Counted from the stretch's first letter, positions 10,884 to 22,000 are shown. The stretch: DNA of 64,000 nucleotides from Lithodes maja (GCA_037953745.1 JBAKBP010007470.1:35656-99655); one strand, 5' to 3'. Translations and numbers: made by a program. The notes: a model not told the origin generated them from the letters alone.

Positions 10884-13079
10884 ATTGAGCCTAAAATTGT
10901 CTAAATAAATAAACAATATATCGTTATACCCTTGAAAACACACAAAATAAAAAACCCGGTCTTTTGGCCCTAAAAATGGTCGAAATAAATAAAAAAAAAA
11001 AAAAATATACCGTTGGAATCGCAACGACGAGAGGAATCCATATATACCCATTATATATACACCCATATATATGTATATTTATTATTATTTTTTTAAGATA
11101 CTGTAATACATATTACATAAACAGCCCTCCAATTAATGTGTCTCATTGTAAATGATGTGATCATGACACTGTCCATTAATAATTAGGTTATGGGAGGGGG
11201 TCACCATTTTGTTTTTTATCTTTATCTCCTTTTCTCTCTTTCCCTGGCTTGTATCCATTCGGCCCCCTTCAGCCAACTGTTTTAAGACGTTTATCTCCAC
11301 CTAGGTGTCGATTTCTTCCTGACGAGCGATAGCGAGCCAGCATTGTATGGAGAAATCCGGCTACGCCAGAACAAAAATTCTATCGAAAAATGTACAAATT
11401 TAGCTTGCTGTCAAAACAAAAATATATATATATGCTGGCTCGCTATCGCTCGCCAGGAAAATATTGACACCTGGATGGGGGTAAGCGTCTTAAAACAGTA
11501 GGCTGAATGGGGCCGAATGGATACAAGCCAAAGAGAGAGGGAGAGAAAAAGAAAAAAAAAGCGAAGTGGACTCCCTTAATGAAACAACAAGAATACTAAT
11601 AATTATTAACCCAATTTGGTCCGAGGGGAGTCTTTTTGGACATCCCCTGTTTTGCTCCATTGGTCTAGAGATTATTAGACGTTTCTCCCCATTAGTTTGG
11701 TGTTAATAAGACGCTGCACCCAAATTAGGTGTAAAAAAAATTCTGGGAGAGGGATAGTGAGCCTGTTATTTGAAAGAAATTGGCCTTGGACGGAGACATT
11801 TTTCTTTCGAAAAATGTATAAATTTAGCATGAACGGGGCCTGGGTGGGCATTTTTAAGTTTGAAGGAAGTCTGGGAAGGCATTTTTGTTAACCAAGGGGA
11901 CAAACTAAAATACATTGCTAACTAATGGGATGAAACGTCTTAGAATCTACAAACTAATGGAGCGAAACAGGGGGGAGGGGGTTTCCAGAAAGACCCTCCA
12001 CGGGAATAAATAGGGTTAAGCCATTTCTCACTTATAGTACCTTCCCGTTTTCTGTGAGTCTCCCATGCCTTTATGTAAATTTCCCATTTTCTTTAAGAGG
12101 GGGGAGTGGGGGATTAGAGGGTTTTTCTGGACCCCCTTCTTACTTACGTTTAGCCCCATTAGTTTTGAGATTGTAAAAAGTTTGTTCCATTAATTTGGCG
12201 ATTTTAAGACCTTTCGCCCCATTTCCTTGCCAATATTAAGACCTGTCATGCCTACTTTGGTGTCGATTTTTTCCTGGCGAGCGAAAGCGAGACTGTAATA
12301 TCAAGAGGAAACGGTCTTCGGTCGGGACATTATTCTACCGAAAAATGTACCAATTTATGTCAAAGGAGGGTCTTGTGGGTGTTTTTATTAAGCTTGATGG
12401 AGGTCTAACGAGAAAACTAATAAATAAATAAAAATAATATATAAATAACCAAAAATTATACCATACCCCATTACTCCCTTAACCACCATGACATAATTTT
12501 CATCATATTCTGGTTACCATTAGACGAATTTCTTGTTTCTAATCTACCTCTACGATGCAAATGGGTAAACATTATGTCAATATACCCTCTTCATAACAAG
12601 TCCATCGTAAAACTGCATAAAATCACCTAATATTAGCCAGAATCAAAGGTAAAAAGGTGTCATGGTGCTGAAGGGGTTAAGGCCCTTCCCGTATATTTTT
12701 GCCACCTTCCCAGTTTTTGTAAGTCACCTCCCGTTTTCCAGGGAAAAGAGAAACCGGGGTGAGCTCAGACAGACGAACCATTCCAGATATTCTGAACGGG
12801 ACCATGGGGGCGTGCGTCGGGAATACCTTCGAGTACAGCATGGACAACATGGGGCCGTTACCGGACACCGAGGAGGAGACCGTTTCAGCCGACTGGTCTT
12901 ACGACGCCACGCCGTCCCCCTCACCCGTGGAGAGGAGATCGCGGAACGATACGCCCGACGATAACAAGTCGAACGGTTTGCCCACGAACCAGAACCTCTC
13001 GAACGGACTGGGCATGAATCACAACTCCCTCTACCCGGAGGAGTTGACCGACGACGAACCCTACTCGGACGAAGACTGA
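1..13079 (+). CDS. Receptor-type protein tyrosine phosphatase, 3' part of gene (11 exons traced)
   Basis: Dephosphorylates phosphotyrosine on membrane-proximal substrates; a single-pass plasma-membrane receptor. Exons: 1-69 (tentative), 1668-1785, 1964-2088, 2416-2535, 2959-3035, 3600-3734, 4101-4241, 5123-5271, 7019-7154, 8642-8696, 12742-13079. All junctions are GT-AG, phases agree, and exons 2-11 give about 464 residues with no internal stop. Order: hydrophobic transmembrane helix, basic juxtamembrane stretch, phosphotyrosine-loop KNRYTNILPFD, DYINASYI, WPD loop (TWPDMGCPATP), catalytic P-loop HCSAGVGRTGT, Q-loop region MVQTEPQY, then a long acidic Ser/Asn-rich tail ending YSDED. There is only one PTP domain and no D2, as in R3-type receptors such as fly Ptp10D. 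That class is inference. The ectodomain lies upstream of the window. Catalytic residues look intact. Confidence 0.93.
120..1655. repeat. Compound GATA minisatellite
   Basis: About 1.5 kb of (GATA)n blocks of varying length separated by the phrases tgtgcctgagtatat and tgtgactgagtatat. It lies in a PTP intron. Long apparent reading frames on the minus strand are a by-product of the repeat. Confidence 0.95.
1668..1785 (+). CDS. PTP receptor exon: transmembrane helix
   Basis: Acceptor cccgcag and donor AT|gtaagt. Encodes a run of Leu/Val/Ile/Ala of about 25 residues ending in GYCLIWPKYLKFIKN, a classic membrane helix with a basic cytoplasmic stop-transfer end. Phase 2 in, 2 out. Confidence 0.85.
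1964..2088 (+). CDS. PTP receptor exon: cytoplasmic juxtamembrane
   Basis: Joins the previous exon as ...IKNI-PRKRRDSIELPLVV. A basic cluster follows the membrane helix, then SVERRILLSDLP. Acceptor gacccag, donor AATG|gtcagt. Other acceptors nearby give an in-frame stop, so this start was chosen by frame. Confidence 0.75.
2243..2280 (+). pseudogene. Decayed duplicate of the 2416-2535 exon edge
   Basis: Follows an acceptor-like ataaccaacag and matches the first 38 or so bases of the exon at 2416 with about eight substitutions. The homologous frame hits TAG within eight codons, so it cannot substitute for the real exon. The flanking GA-rich intron sequence is duplicated too. Confidence 0.65.
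2416..2535 (+). CDS. PTP receptor exon: start of catalytic domain
   Basis: Encodes QRLMKFEYSQL followed by NKPKNRYTNILP, the phosphotyrosine-recognition loop at the start of PTP domains. Acceptor cccacag, donor CCCT|gtgagt. A decayed copy of its 5' edge lies upstream at 2243-2280. Confidence 0.9.
2959..3035 (+). CDS. PTP receptor exon: DYINAS segment
   Basis: Encodes FDETRVILKEYPNEQHTDYINASYIH, the conserved motif after the phosphotyrosine loop. Acceptor tctcttag, donor CAC|gttagt, phase 0 out. A 20-base echo of its middle (tgaaagaataccccaatga) lies in the next intron near 3101. Confidence 0.9.
3600..3734 (+). CDS. PTP receptor exon: GPLESTVEDFWRMVW segment
   Basis: Phase 0 in and out. Encodes GHSKPREFIACQGPL...DFWRMVWEKKVYIIVMVTQC, the core beta-sheet of the PTP fold. 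Acceptor ctcctgcag, donor AAG|gtaagt. Confidence 0.95.
3760..3975. mobile_element. MITE, CCCCTTCTGTACCGG family
   Basis: Two inverted arms: tattctgac..cttaggaaggacc and ggatccttcctaagctgcataaaatcg, ending tacagaaggggttaa. Members occur near 12490, 14375, 14548, 22550/27030, 27845, 31500, 33966 and 58070. Confidence 0.65.
4101..4241 (+). CDS. PTP receptor exon: KCEQYW segment
   Basis: Phase 0 in and out. Encodes RKCEQYWTDLSETEGRKLG...RLIQVTK, the segment between the core sheet and the WPD loop. Acceptor cacctcag, donor AAG|gtacaa. Confidence 0.93.
4262..4646. mobile_element. TTAA-flanked G-ended inverted-repeat element
   Basis: Member of a dispersed family with core ggctcgctatcgctcgccagg and an end phrase like aactaatggggctaaacatgagggag. 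Flanked by TTAA. See the copy at 40086-40430 for the target-site evidence. Confidence 0.6.
5123..5271 (+). CDS. PTP receptor exon: WPD loop
   Basis: Encodes FRSRTVEQFHYVTWPDMGCP with the general-acid aspartate of the WPD loop, ending IIVHCS where the catalytic cysteine begins the P-loop. Donor CTGCAG|gtgggt splits the P-loop codon. Confidence 0.95.
7019..7154 (+). CDS. PTP receptor exon: catalytic P-loop
   Basis: Completes HCSAGVGRTGTF, including the arginine that binds phosphate, then MEEMEEQENVDIYHAVYRMRLHRVNMVQTE. Acceptor tgtttcag, donor GAG|gtaaca. Confidence 0.96.
7581..7931 (+). mobile_element. Possible solo LTR
   Basis: Begins tgtgggatatgc, ends gggcattaca, and contains a TATA box (tatataag, 7728) and AATAAA (7870) in LTR-like order. 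No partner LTR, primer site or clear target duplication was found. Confidence 0.3.
7979..8600. repeat. CCA/CCAATACTCTCACCATTAT minisatellite
   Basis: Trinucleotide-rich minisatellite in the PTP intron just before the exon at 8642. It yields long artefactual frames on both strands (Ser-Pro-Pro and Gly/Val-rich). Confidence 0.9.
8642..8696 (+). CDS. PTP receptor exon: end of catalytic domain
   Basis: Encodes PQYDFLYKCVLQYYLDKTG, closing the Q-loop glutamine-tyrosine pair and last helix of the fold. Acceptor ccctccag, donor ACAG|gtgaga, one base carried over. Confidence 0.88.
8725..8929. mobile_element. MITE with CGGTGTCACACGA ends
   Basis: About 205 bases with terminal inverted repeats CGGTGTCACACGAGCGA / TCGTTCGTGTGACACCG. 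Further copies lie at about 39941-40490 (interrupted) and 40500-40697. Confidence 0.8.
8930..9260 (+). mobile_element. tRNA-derived SINE
   Basis: Promoter-like A box (gtggtccagtggtgagca) and B box (gggatcgaagccc) spaced as in a tRNA head, followed by a non-tRNA body. Confidence 0.6.
9341..9546. mobile_element. MITE with ACTTGCGAGTTTC ends
   Basis: Inverted ends cacttgcgagtttc..ctataaggaagttggagct / agctccaacttccttatag..gaaactcgcaa. A second copy is at about 42434-42655. Confidence 0.75.
9563..9745. repeat. 61-bp tandem repeat, 3 copies
   Basis: Unit begins gctataataatggcacaatc, with starts at 9563, 9624 and 9685. Copies are nearly identical. Confidence 0.85.
9748..10840. repeat. Tandem repeat of about 490 bp, 2+ copies
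   Basis: The phrase aggcctattgggcctaca recurs at about 9748 and 10247, with a diverged form near 10728, followed by ccgttggaatcgcaacgacg. The array ends at a poly-A run (10839-10879), with a small fragment again near 11010. Confidence 0.75.
11195..11585. mobile_element. Palindromic element with tggctcgctatcgctcgcc core
   Basis: Near-palindrome: cttgtatccattcgg..ttttaagacgttta..gcgatagcgagcc in the left half is mirrored in the right half. Similar copies lie at 15822-16200 and 41750-42115. Confidence 0.7.
11585..12480. mobile_element. Two decayed copies of the TTAA-type element
   Basis: Phrases gagattattagacg, ccccattagtttgg, gagcgaaagcgag and tctaccgaaaaatgtac recur in order twice (about 11600-12010 and 12090-12480). 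No gene is seen. Confidence 0.5.
12742..13079 (+). CDS. PTP receptor last exon: acidic cytoplasmic tail and stop
   Basis: Acceptor cgttttccag; the frame joins the previous exon as DKTG-KRETGVSSDRR. The tail of about 110 residues is rich in Asp, Glu, Ser, Asn and Pro, has no second PTP domain, and ends EPYSDED-TGA. The 3' UTR follows. Confidence 0.88.
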
Positions 13080-13138
13080 GGACGCGGGGAAGAGGCCCCA
13101 CCCCGAGGCGATGGGCGGTGCTTGTGTTCTAGTCAGGC

Positions 13139-13144
13139 AATAAA
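13139..13144 (+). other. Poly(A) signal of the PTP gene
   Basis: AATAAA 60 bases after the stop codon, followed by a T-rich stretch; sets the likely transcript end near 13,160. Confidence 0.7.
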
Positions 13145-13159
13145 AAGCTTATTATTTTT

Positions 13160-13686
13160 TTTTTAAAAGAGATAATAGAGGAAGGAAAAACAAAGAAAAA
13201 ACAAAGACAAAACAAAAAAGGTCCATGTACCTATAGGCATCTTTCATTCATAAAATGTTTGTAACAACTGGACCCAATTATCGCGGGGCCCATCATATGA
13301 CGGAGACGATTTTCTGGCTATTACGAGGCCTGGGAGCGAGGCCAGCTGTTGCAGCCAGTGCGGAGGGGGGCATCCACCGCAGCCTAAAGGCCGCGCCACG
13401 ACACTGAGGTGTGTGAGCTCACTCGCTCACATATGTGTGCAGCGTCACACATAGCGAAAACAGCAAAAAGAAATTATTTTTTAGCGATTTTGCCGTTCGT
13501 TAGCAAGATTGTTGCAAGATAACCAGACATTGTACAGGGATGATTCAGGTGTCATTTGAAAGCTCTATTATTATATTTTATGTAGCCTATGTACAGTAGC
13601 TTATATATATTTATATATATTTATGTTACTGTAAGGTATATATGGACCCCAGTATGGTCCCCTCTGTACTGTGTGAGTCTGAAATA

Positions 13687-13720
<34 letters not shown>

Positions 13721-14080
13721 GTACTTTCACGGATATATAATTGTATTACGGTCTGGCTTTTGCTTATGCATGAAAATGAGCAGGGAATGAAGGTAATTTC
13801 GTGCAATTATGCACACTCGTATGGGGTTAAACTGTTGTGGATCGTTTCATTTCTGGAAAGCAACTCGAAGGAAGTGAATTCCAGAAAGTAGAAGTTCTGG
13901 GGATAAATGTATTTTGATAAGTGGAACTTCTACATAGTGGAGGAGAGAGAGTGAATTCATGGGAATTTCCAGCTGCCCTAGTTCTGCGGGGAAAGATGCG
14001 GAGAGGTGCCACAATTGAAGCAAGGTCCTCAAAACATATACCGTGAAAATATTTGTCGAGTAATGCAAGGGATGCAACAT
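13160..14080. other. Intergenic region without a recognised gene
   Basis: AT-rich 3' flank of the PTP gene, an (ATT)n run at 13691-13718, and short frames with no recognisable domain. Confidence 0.6.
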
Positions 14081-14760
14081 CTTTTTTCTGGACCCCCTTC
14101 TCCCTCATGTTTAGCCCCATTAACTTTAAGATTAATTTGGGGAATTTAAGATTGTTTCACCCCATTTCTTTGTCAATTTCAAGACCTTTTGTGCAATTTA
14201 GGTGTTGATTTATTCCTGGCGAGTGATAGCGAGCCTACAAAATAGGAGAAAGCGGCCTTTGGCCGGGATATTTTCCTACCGAAAAATGTACAAATTTATC
14301 TCAATGGGTGGTCTAGGGGGTATTTTGTTTTAAGCTTGATGTAAGTCTAGGGAGGCAATTAATAAACTCCCCTTAACCCCTTCTGTACCGGTGACGTATT
14401 TTTAGTTTTATTCTAGCTATATTTGGAGGATTTTGTGAAGTTTGAGAAGGATCTGTGGTAGTAAAAAGGGTTCAGCGGGATAGTTGGAAGCCTATTAATT
14501 GCTGGAGGCCCTTTTATAACGGAATAAAATCGTCAAACAGTAGTTAACCCGTACAGTACCAGTTACGCCCTTTTAATTATATTCTGGAGACTATTGGACG
14601 ATATTATTCAGCTTAGGAAGGACGTGTAGCCATTGAAAGACTACATACCTTTTCAATTAATCCTTCCAGCTACCATATATCCTTCCGAAGCTTCATAAAA
14701 TCGTCTAAAAGTAGCTAAAATCAAATATAAAAGACGTCGCTGATACAGAAGGGGCTACAC
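14080..14760. mobile_element. MITE cluster
   Basis: A partial TTAA-type element (14090-14375) followed directly by two CCCCTTCTGTACCGG-type MITEs (14377-14548 and 14548-14757). Confidence 0.55.
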
Positions 14761-15204
14761 ACCTAAATTCAATCACGGGCATTATATATCCATACATAAG
14801 ATCATGGAGGGGAACAGAACTTATGTGGGCTTCTGTACATATATTTGCCTTGTTTTGGCTAATTACGGACTCCTAATTGACCAGCCAGGAACTGTACTGT
14901 ATATAGCATGACTTTAGCTTCGTATATTATGTTTTTATTCTATTTTTGGACCCCCTTCTCCCACATGTTTAGCCCCCACCCCCTCCCCCCACCCTTTTTT
15001 ATTTTGTATTTGTTATTTTAAGACGTTCACCCCATTTCTTTGTCAATTTAATGACGTTTTGCACGATTTAGTTGTTGATTTTCTCCTTGCGAACCTGTAA
15101 TTGAGGTAGAACCGGCCGTTGCCCGGGATATTCTTCTACCAAAAAATGTACACATTTATCGAGAAGGGAGGTCTTGTATTTATGGAGGTCTAGGGAGGAA
15201 ACTG

Positions 15205-15208
15205 AAAA

Positions 15209-15280
<72 letters not shown>
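15205..15280. repeat. (AT)n microsatellite
   Basis: About 70 bases of AT. Similar runs lie at 15693-15757, 16750-16779, 36667-36770 and 48221-48268. Confidence 0.95.
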
Positions 15281-15281
<1 letters not shown>

Positions 15282-15688
15282 TATATATACTTATATGGTC
15301 CTACACGTCTGACTGTGTTGAGTGATATGCAGAGACACTTGTTATTTATTTTAAAAAATATAACATAATTCAATTGATACACTTAACCTGTATTCTTACA
15401 ATATACAGTAGCAATCTGGTGAAGGTGAAGGTATTTAGGGATAAGCCATAACAACGGCACCTTGTAGCTACTTTCTACTTTCCTATTTTCTGAAGTGTAG
15501 AGAGAATTGAAGGGGGTGTTGGAGAGAGAGGAAGCTGTAGGAGTGGCTTTGTTGTTTGTGTTGTGTAAGGGTCTATGGGCTTCACTGAGTTACTGTACGA
15601 TGTGTCTGTGTAAATGAATAGCTTTGTCTTGTGTCTGAGAAATAGAATTGTATATTATTATTATAATTTGACGTGAAGTTGCTTTAGT

Positions 15689-15761
<73 letters not shown>

Positions 15762-15821
15762 ATTTCTTCGTTAATGGTAAGATTTATAGTATGCTCTGAT
15801 TCCATAGTCACTCATAAATAT

Positions 15822-16200
15822 CAAGGGATTCCACCTTACTTTTTTTCTTTCTCTTCCTCTCTCTTTGGCTTGTATCCATTCGGCCCCATTCAGCCTACTG
15901 TTTTAAGACGTTTACCCCCATCCAGGTGTCGATATTTTCCTGGCGAAGCGAGCCAGCATATAAATATTTTTGTTTTGACAGCAAGCAAAATTTGTACATT
16001 TTTCGATAGAAAAATTTCTCCGGCAAAGCCGGATTTCTCCATACAATGCTGGCTCGCAATCGCTCGCCTGGAAGAAATCGACACCTGGATGGGGATAAAC
16101 GTCTTAAAACAGTTGGCTGAATGGGGCCGATTGGATACAAACCAGGGAGAGAGAAAAGGAGAAAAAGATAAAAAAAAAAGCCAGTGACCCCCCCCTTAAT
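15822..16200. mobile_element. Palindromic element, second copy
   Basis: Same inverted halves as at 11195: ttggcttgtatccattcgg on the left, ccgattggatacaaacca on the right. Confidence 0.7.
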
Positions 16201-16654
16201 GGACATGACCTACTTCTAATTATGGAGGTACTGTATATCATTGGACACTAATTTATGAGTATTGTTTTATATACATTAACTACAAGACTATATATACCAT
16301 TATATATAAACACGCATAAACATCTATTGTATTCTGTTGGGAACTAGTACAACTTTGCAAATAAAAGCCATTATAAAACCCTATATACTTTGCAATGCCC
16401 TTTATAATAAACAATAATATTGTTTGTTTATTCAACCTTTATTATATTATTTTAACGATTATTGTGGCTAGCAAAAATATGTGCATCTAGCGGGATTCAA
16501 ACTCGCAAAACACTGGCCAAAAAGAAAGAAACAAAAATAAAATACATATATACTAAATCAAATAAAATGGCACTAGTTCAATATTCAAATGCTCCTGTGC
16601 CGTAAGATGTGGGCCCAAATTAGTTTTTATCTTATATCATTATTCTAACACCAA

Positions 16655-16720
16655 TAACCCCCAAATGATTCGAACCCAGGAACTTACACGCTCTAGCCAT
16701 TACACCATTAAGACATTACT
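16655..16720 (-). mobile_element. tRNA-like SINE head
   Basis: On the minus strand, aatggtgtaatggctagagc and gggttcgaatcat are spaced like A and B boxes. The acceptor stem does not pair, so it is not a tRNA gene. Confidence 0.45.
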
Positions 16721-16747
16721 ACGATTAATATCCATTTCTCGAACACT

Positions 16748-16778
<31 letters not shown>

Positions 16779-17089
16779 CTGTATATATAAAAGGACTCCC
16801 CATGGTGTAAGGATTACAAATATATTCGTGGTTAAATTTTGCGCATTGTCAGTTTGCCACAATATAACAAAAAAAACGAATTCCCTTGGAAAATGTATGA
16901 GAATTGAATGGAAAAAGAAAAGAAAAAAGGGGTATGTGCCAGAGTATATAGATAGATAGATTAGATAGACAGTCTAATAGTGTCCAGAATATGATTAAAA
17001 AGACGTTTATAGTACTGAATGGGTTAACTCCTTCTGTGCCAGCAACGTTTATTGAATTACAGTATATTCTAACTATATTGACTGTGAAT

Positions 17090-17690
17090 TTTGGAAATGA
17101 GCCATTGGAGCTGGTGAACAAGTTTTGTTACCTAGGAGATACCATCTCTGCCGGTGGTGGGGCCGAGGCTGCCACTCGCTAGAATTAGATGTGGCTGGGG
17201 GAAGTTCAGAGAACTGCTGCCAATTCTGACCATGAAAAGAATGCCTCTCCCCCTGAAGGGAAAAGTGTATGCCTCATGTGTTAGAAGTGCAATGATGTAT
17301 GCCTCAAAAACATGGGCCGTTAAAGTAGAGGATGTCAACAGAATGGAACGTAATGAGATGAGAATGGTGCGATGGATGTCGGGGGCCATGCTGCAGGATA
17401 GAATAACAAATGATGAGCTGAGGAGACGTTTAGGTATAAAGACTATTAGCGGGGAGATGCTTACAAGTAGACTGGGATGGTATGGGCATGTGGAGAGAAT
17501 GGATGAACAAAATTGGGTGAAAATATGCAGGTCTGTGATTGTGGAGGGAGCTGCACCAAGGGGTGGACCAAGGAAGACCTGGGATCGGACTATATGTACC
17601 GATCTAAAATCCAAAAAACTTGACAAGTGAAGCAGCCCTTAACAAGGTTGCCTGGAACGCCGCCATTAGGACAAGAGATTGAAACTGCAC
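17090..17690 (+). pseudogene. RTE-like LINE reverse transcriptase C-terminus, decayed
   Basis: Reads LVNKFCYLGDTISAGGGAE, frameshift near 17176, then IRCGWGKFRELLPILT, YASKTWAVKVEDVNRMERN, LGWYGHVERMDEQNWV and GGPRKTWDRTI, with a second frameshift near 17630 before AALNKVAWNAAIRTRD. These phrases are typical of the C-terminal part of RTE/BovB-like elements. Not functional. Confidence 0.85.
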
Positions 17691-18564
17691 GTATGTGTGG
17701 ATCACTCAGTCTTAAAATGCTATGTATGTACAGTATGTAACTATTTGCAATTGTGCTTAATCAACCTATGATTAAAATATAATAATAATACAGTATAACC
17801 TACAGTAGATATATATACCCATATATATGGATATATATACCCATAAGCCACGATCAAAGTGTTGTAATTATGACTTTATCAGTGTTTTTGCATATTATTT
17901 ACCCATAACATTCGGAAATTCCTTTATATGCTAAAAAAATCGTCTACAGGCAGGTAGATAGAAACACACAATATTATCACTGATTCACTGATTATGGAAA
18001 AAGGGAAAATTGTGAGGTCTTAACTAGGCTACGCCTATGCTTGCAATGTCTACTAAACTACTATTCCAATCCGGGTGGATGGAATTCGTCAGCCTTGGTC
18101 GGCAACCCATCTAAGGGAGACAACCTTGAATATATCCTTACTGCTTACCTAAGGGTGAAGCAGGTTGGTGAATGAACTAGCCACCCAACACTATAGAAAA
18201 TGTGTTAAAAATACAAAGAAGGCCTCCGAGTCGGACGGTCCCTATGTTGAGTGTTCAGTCCTTTAAGTCCTTCATAAACTGGCACGGATTGTCTTCACGG
18301 GAAATAGGTCGACTTGGGGCATTTTGTGTATGGCCACCCTTAACGTGAGTTAGGCGTCGGGGAATAGATAGAATAAAATAGCATCCCAAGACTAATAAAG
18401 GTCTAGATGAATCATAAAAAGTGCTTCATACTCATGTACTTAGTAACCAGCATGTATAATAGTGAAATAATCTGAACATGGAAGCAAAGCTACGATCGTA
18501 GTTTTACATACACACGTAAACACTGCTTATAAACACTGGGCACTAGAAGTATCAATGAGGCGAT

Positions 18565-18795
18565 GCGTACGAATATGTTATGTTGGTTTGGGTATGTGGA
18601 GACGATGGATGATCAAAACTGGGTGAAAAAATGCCGAACTGTGAATGAAGGGGGAGGGGGGGGGGGGGGACTGCAAGCATGGGTAGACCTAGAAAGACAT
18701 GGGATCAGGTACTTCGGTCCAATCTCAACAGATGATTGAGGCAGCCCAGAACAGTGCCACCTGGTATACCGCCATACAGGACTTAAGACTGCAAA
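18565..18795 (+). pseudogene. RTE-like LINE fragment
   Basis: Encodes FGYVETMDDQNWVKKCRTV, a poly-G run, then GRPRKTWDQVLRSNL; same region of the protein as the copy at 17090. Confidence 0.7.
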
Positions 18796-18922
18796 AACAC
18801 TCTCTGTAGACGAAGAGGTCTTTCAACTTGTATGTAGGCCTATGTATGAAAACTATTCTTCACTCATCGAAAAAAAATCTTCACTCGTCGAAAAGAATTG
18901 AATTGAGAATTAATATTTGAAT

Positions 18923-19046
18923 TTATGTTGCCATTTGCTTCAGTACGAGCTTGAGTAGCTTGCCAGTAGCGTTCTTGGGCAATTCGCTCATGAAGACCAC
19001 CCCGCCTGCTAGCCTCTTGTGGGACGCCACGTGAGATGCTAGGAAC
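18923..19046 (-). CDS. Acyl-CoA synthetase last exon J
   Basis: Encodes FLASHVASHKRLAGGVVFMS followed by PKNATGKLLKLVLKQMAT-TAA. The lysine of GKLLK is the family's catalytic lysine for adenylation. Acceptor gtcttcag. Confidence 0.93.
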
Positions 19047-22000
19047 CTGAAGACAAAATTATAGTTAACAATAATAATACAAATAATAATAATAATAACT
19101 AAAATGTAAAACTTGCAAAATTAACGAACCAAAACTTGGACGAACACAGTAAAAAGACAAAACAACTTATCAAAATCGCTATGTGGAAATAACGCTAAGC
19201 CAAATAATAATTTATAAATAAAAGAACACAATCCACCACATAGTAATAACAATAATAATCCACATGTGAGTAGGTCAGTCTTTTTGTTCACCTAACGGCG
19301 TCATTCCAGGCAGCCCGAACTCTGGCGTCCTTCTAAGTCAGTCCTTTGCTTGCTAGATCAGTTTATATCACCTTATCCCACGTCTTTCTTGGTTTGCCTC
19401 TCCTTGCGACTCCTTCCACGTTCAGACTTTTCTTTACCCAATTATTCTCATCTATCTTTTCCACATGTCCATACCATCTAAGCCTACTCCTGGTCTATCA
19501 GAGTGAGAGCTGAGCAATCTCTGCCATACCCATAGCTTACTCTGACTGTTCCTTTAACTTATATATTTTCTAGATCTCAAGTGACGGCGTCTCTTCCGTG
19601 GATTGACCTCCCAATCTACCAAGATTGGAAGCCAAAGCGTCACATTTTTCTCTTGCCCCTCAACTTTCTCTTCATAATTGCTGCGGGGCACAGGGCCCTG
19701 GGTGAGGCTTTGGTTTCCCGGGCGTTTCCGTACCCTCCTCAGCTCCCCGCCATGGAGTGGCTTTGGTCAACCAGGCTTTATTGTGGTCGGTAGGGAGGGT
19801 TCTGTGGGGGCGCTCGGTTATGGCCTTGGAATTGCTCGGGGCCTTGGGGCTGTTCGGCCAGGCAGCTTGGGGAACAACAACAACAACAACTCCTACGCAT
19901 CTCTTTAACTAATATTCTCAATGCTTAAGGGGGGGGGGGGTGAGAAGAAAAAAAATGCTTAAAACCTATTCTGGCACCTCCTTAGTATGCATGCTAAGTA
20001 TAGGCTCTCCATCTTGAAAACTGAGTGAGTTCGATTGTGGCAAATTGACACTTCGCACAATGAAACCACAAATATATTTGGAATCCATACACGATGGGAG
20101 CCCATTGATATATGGTTTAATATATTTGGGTCCATATCTTGGGGCACAGGAGCCGTCAAATATGCAAAATCGCGTTTATGACCTATTTTCGCATCTCCTG
20201 TAAAATACGATTTCCAACAATAATGCCCCAATTTTAATTCTGCTGCTGCTTATGGAGCCAGGGGGGTTGTAGTGTACTTGGGAAAAATAGTTGGGCTTAT
20301 TCCATACATTCTTTCCTAGGGTAAAGATCATCGGCGAATTAGCGTTTTTTTCTCCATTTTTTAACGCCTGGCCCAGGGGGCAAAAAGTTGCCAAAATTAA
20401 TGATGTCATAACCCCCCCCCCCAAAAAAAAAGTTATTCAAGTTTGTGAGGCTTAGAGAGTAGCTTCCTTGCTGTTGAATGTGGGAGATGTGGGTTGTCAA
20501 ATTCAGAGGACAAAATCAAATTTTCAAACACATTCATCATCATCATTATCTGCGACGACTTGCTTCCTCCTGGGAACCCTTCTAGTTTACTATGTCTAGA
20601 CATACTTCCTTTGACCATGCCACAATGCCCACTGGAAGTTTTTCTTCATTATATTTTTCCATGCCAAGGGCCGTAGTGCATCTGACTGCTGATCGAAGGG
20701 TCTGCAGTTCGATCCCACACCATGCACATTGGTAGATGGCAAGAGTTTGGGCAGCTCTGTCTAGAGATTTGTGTTAAATCTCCAGGTAAGTCCCTGTAAC
20801 AAGGGAACACCCTAGTCCTGTCAATCAAGTGAGTGGATGGCGTTATAAGCTGCATCATCAGTTTCTTCTCCCATACCATTGGTGGTCTTCCACTACCAGC
20901 AGTTCCACTCACCTGACTTCCATTTGTCTTTCTTGGCATTCTGCCCTCATTCAATCTTTGAACATTTCCAAACCACTCCAAAGTGCTGTACAGTACTTTT
21001 CTTTATCCACTCAACCACTAGTGCCACATTCAGTGCAAATACTTATATACACTACATTTAAATAATTTCAGAAACAAGTTTCAACGTAGGCATACTCGTA
21101 TAAAAATAAATAATAAAAACAAAAATAATAAGCTTTACTTACTCGGCAATCTCTTTCTCCGTGGGGGATCCCTTGGGAACGACATAGGCCCTGGGTGCCT
21201 CTCCTAGCCTGTCGTCTGGCACCCCCACCACCGCCACCTCCACCACCTTGGGATGCTGAAGTAAAATGTCTTCTAGCTCTGATGGCGACACCTGGGAAAT
21301 AAAAAAGTTTCTACATTAGCACTTATTCAAGGGACTGGGGTTCTCGAACAAGAAGAAGCAAACTAATATTTGTACTCTTAATTTTCAGCTTATAAACCTT
21401 ATATACACCTTATACCTTAGGTTATTCTATCTATACCTATCTTTACAGTATTTCGAAATCCATCAATCCATGCTATCAGAACACTTAAGTCCCCAGGTGC
21501 CATATTGTTTCGGGCTCTCTGGACCCCTCCATCGCTACTCTATATAAAGGCACTCCCCCCTTTCCTATAGCTACCCCCTCTCACCTGCAAAGCTTTGACC
21601 TTGATGAGTTCCTTGGTCCGATCAATGACCGAGAAGAACTCGTCTTCGTCGTAGTAGCCGATGTCTCCGGAGCGCACCCAACCATCCGCTGTGATCATCT
21701 CGCTTGTTGCCATTTCGTTGTTGAAGTACCCATTCATCATCTAAAAGAAAGAGGTTGTGTATCTATCGAGGACTTTCACTTTGCTTGAATGGAAAAGTGT
21801 ATTTTTCGTTTATTTGAAGTTAAATTATCTAGGCTTTAAAAACGTGGCCGGTTAAAGTGGATGATATTAACAGAACGGAATACAATTAAATGACAATGGT
21901 GACAATGACAACATATGGGATTCAACTTAAATATATAAAGTGCATGGATGTATTTACTGTATGTAGCCTACTTTTGAATATTGCACATGAATACGAGTAC

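Noticed and set aside
12662..13101. Alternative-frame proteins over the last PTP exon
   Set aside because: The frame joined to the catalytic domain by splice phase ends in a natural stop; the others are shadows.
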